A stretch of 47,917 nt of DNA. Source: UBA10133 sp964348455. Its GTDB lineage: Bacteria; Patescibacteriota; Microgenomatia; UBA1400; MFAQ01. How positions within the stretch are numbered: position 1 is the stretch's first letter; every line of letters begins with the position of its first letter. Made by a program: the position numbers and the translations under genes. Below the pieces are notes generated by a model. It worked only from the letters and a program-made list of their open reading frames with translations, had not been told where the DNA came from and searched no databases. This document shows, in pieces, positions 46,666 through 47,917 of the stretch. The stretch spans positions 1-47,917 of the forward strand of contig CAYGCQ010000008.1 in assembly GCA_964348455.1 (NCBI GenBank), in the 5' to 3' direction.

Positions 46666-47343
46666 TTAAAATAGCCCCATTTGAATCTCGGTCGGAGCAT
46701 TTTCCTCTACCGGGACCTCAACTGGATAGGAAAAATCTACGACTATTTCCCTTAGTTCATTCCACCTATCCTTAAACTTCAGCTTTCCAAATTTCCTGGC
46801 AAAATCATACACCCTTGTTGTTACCTCCACATCCATCTCACAGTATTTTTTAAGGTTTGCAAGACTCTCAGGGTCGCCCAAATTCCACCACTTAACTGCA
46901 TCCAGGCCTCCGGCAATTTTTCCTTGACCAAGCGTTTCTTTTGCCACACTATCAAGCTTCACCCTGTGGCCAAAAGAAAGTCTAATCATTTCCAACACAT
47001 CGAAGTGCTTTAATTTAGTAAAATCTCCTTTACTGTAGATCCCATTCATTGCTGGATTATCGAATCCAAAAGAGTTATATCCAATAATTCTATCGGCTTC
47101 TTCAAACCAAGACCACATTTCTTCAAAGTACAAATTGTTTCCGGAAAGCTTGTCAGCCGCATCCGGCGTCCAAAAACTTTTCATCTCCCCAATTATTTCA
47201 TTATGATCTTTATCTACTTCTCTTCTGTATACAGAAACAATTGAAATCCCTAGGTCAGCAGGATCATTTCCCACAATCTCATCAAAAATTTTCTTCGTCT
47301 CAATATCATAAATAACCTCCACTCGATTTCCATTAGACATCAT
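46666..47343 (-). CDS. DEDD-type 3'-5' exonuclease (RNase H-like fold)
   Basis: The 225-aa protein has the three exonuclease motifs: Exo I IYDIETKK (Asp13, Glu15), Exo II IIGYNSFGFDNPAM and Exo III with a YxxxD pattern in KKYCEMDVEVTTRVYDFA. VKLDSVAKETLGQGKIAGG matches the YprB/predicted RNase H_2 branch. It likely trims DNA or RNA 3' ends. No polymerase domain is attached, and the C-terminal tail VPVEENAPTEIQMGLF is short and acidic. Confidence 0.82.
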   Translation of the reverse strand: MMSNGNRVEVIYDIETKKIFDEIVGNDPADLGISIVSVYRREVDKDHNEIIGEMKSFWTPDAADKLSGNNLYFEEMWSWFEEADRIIGYNSFGFDNPAMNGIYSKGDFTKLKHFDVLEMIRLSFGHRVKLDSVAKETLGQGKIAGGLDAVKWWNLGDPESLANLKKYCEMDVEVTTRVYDFARKFGKLKFKDRWNELREIVVDFSYPVEVPVEENAPTEIQMGLF

Positions 47344-47381
47344 AAGAACACTATTAAATCACTAGAGCCAACAACTATCAA

Positions 47382-47888
47382 CTATAAACCGTTTTTCTTC
47401 CCTTCCCAAGAAAGCATTTTGCCTTTTAAGAATTTTCCAAAAAACACTACGGTTAGCCCCATACCAATTATTGGGAGGTAATATTCCCATATCCCAGCTG
47501 CTGGCAACTCTTCAGGGATTGGTGTCGGAGTTACCTCTGCTGCAGGAGTGGCGTTATAGTTTAATGTAAAAGACAAGGTCTCTATCCCTGATGTAATTTC
47601 AATTGTATTTGCACCAGGATCCAAAACTCCAGGTGTAAACTCCCATACACCACTTGGAGTCGCAGCAACCACTAAATCTGTTGATGTTTTTATCTTTATA
47701 TACACAATCGCCGATGGAGAAGCTGTTCCCTCGAGCGTTGGTATGGCTCCGGAATACTCGACATTGCTATAATCCACTCCAACCGCAGATAAGGATCCAA
47801 TTTTTGTTAATATAAGATCCTGGGCAAAGACAACTCCCACAAAAGTAAACATGACTACTGTCAAAACGGAGTAAAAAAGTTTTTTCAT
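47382..47888 (-). CDS. Secreted surface protein with LPAAG sorting-like signal
   Basis: The 168-aa protein has a signal peptide (about 1-22, cleavage at VFA-QD), one Ig-like beta domain (about 48-113, with WEFTPGVLDPGANTIEI), a Pro/Thr linker (ATPAAEVTPTPIPEE), then LPAAG (128-132), a hydrophobic helix (137-152) and a basic tail (KFLKGKM, GKKNG). This tripartite end is the layout of sortase substrates, with Ala for Thr in LPxTG. It is probably anchored to the cell wall; no sortase gene is in the window. Confidence 0.75.
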   Translation of the reverse strand: MKKLFYSVLTVVMFTFVGVVFAQDLILTKIGSLSAVGVDYSNVEYSGAIPTLEGTASPSAIVYIKIKTSTDLVVAATPSGVWEFTPGVLDPGANTIEITSGIETLSFTLNYNATPAAEVTPTPIPEELPAAGIWEYYLPIIGMGLTVVFFGKFLKGKMLSWEGKKNGL

Positions 47889-47917
47889 TTCTCTATATTT
47901 CTATCTCTTGATTAACT

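Overview
The window is a gene-dense stretch of bacterial chromosome at about 40% G+C by eye, using the standard code with TGA as a stop. The gene set suggests a reduced-genome, cell-wall-bearing bacterium of the Candidate Phyla Radiation, most likely Microgenomates-like. The indicators are a membrane-anchored VirB4/TraD-like ATPase, a stand-alone 5'-3' exonuclease, a half-size MFS protein, an archaeal-type (DhnA) aldolase, two PBP1-type synthases around a GH18 protein, an LPxTG-like surface protein and many short unknown genes. This placement is inference; no rRNA is present.

Layout. 1-12.2 kb (mostly minus strand): a truncated ATP-dependent DNA ligase, a Fic-fold protein with a destroyed active-site motif, NnrD, RecF, a methyltransferase, MutM, half an MFS transporter, a GT4 glycosyltransferase, a 5'-3' exonuclease, FtsH, a tRNA-binding OB protein and TrpS. 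12.2-14.3 kb: three tRNA genes (elongator Met, a highly aberrant initiator Met, and Ile with a UAU anticodon), an FtsB-like protein and a tyrosine recombinase. 14.3-20.8 kb: the VirB4/TraD-like ATPase with its small partner, then a B12-dependent deoxynucleotide module (NrdR, adenosylcobalamin ribonucleotide reductase, cobalamin adenosyltransferase). 20.9-21.6 kb: a GC-rich cassette with its own promoter, Shine-Dalgarno and terminator. 21.7-28.4 kb: a degenerate CPBP membrane protein and the peptidoglycan cluster. 28.4-34.3 kb: sugar and central-carbon genes (2-hydroxyacid dehydrogenase, PfkB kinase, DhnA aldolase, LOG protein, Rpe-like, RpiB). 34.5-45.2 kb: a long Fe-S and redox region (SufT-like, GH36, FNR-like reductase, CcdA, DsbA-like, SufU, SufS, short SufD, SufB, SufC, Rrf2 regulator), with two cargo genes set in the suf operon among octamer repeats. 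45.2-47.9 kb: unknown proteins, a 2H-like protein, a DEDD exonuclease and a sortase-type surface protein.

Four signals are not explained by the ordinary genes. (1) The only initiator-type tRNA in the window lacks both the D-loop GG and the T-loop TTC that form the tRNA elbow. (2) A family of three ~100-nt elements shares conserved single-stranded blocks, while its hairpins differ in sequence but keep pairing; all three sit beside suf genes or rpiB. (3) A second ~61-nt structured repeat occurs twice. (4) Octamer arrays supply the same C-terminal residues and stop codon to two unrelated genes, and an A/T-rich repeat is read in frame as KNSKTQ in two other unrelated proteins.

Many gene starts have a -10-like hexamer only 6-11 nt upstream of the ATG, so much transcription here is probably leaderless. 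The Rrf2 gene has a perfect 9-bp inverted repeat over its -10, indicating Fe-S-responsive autoregulation of the suf genes.
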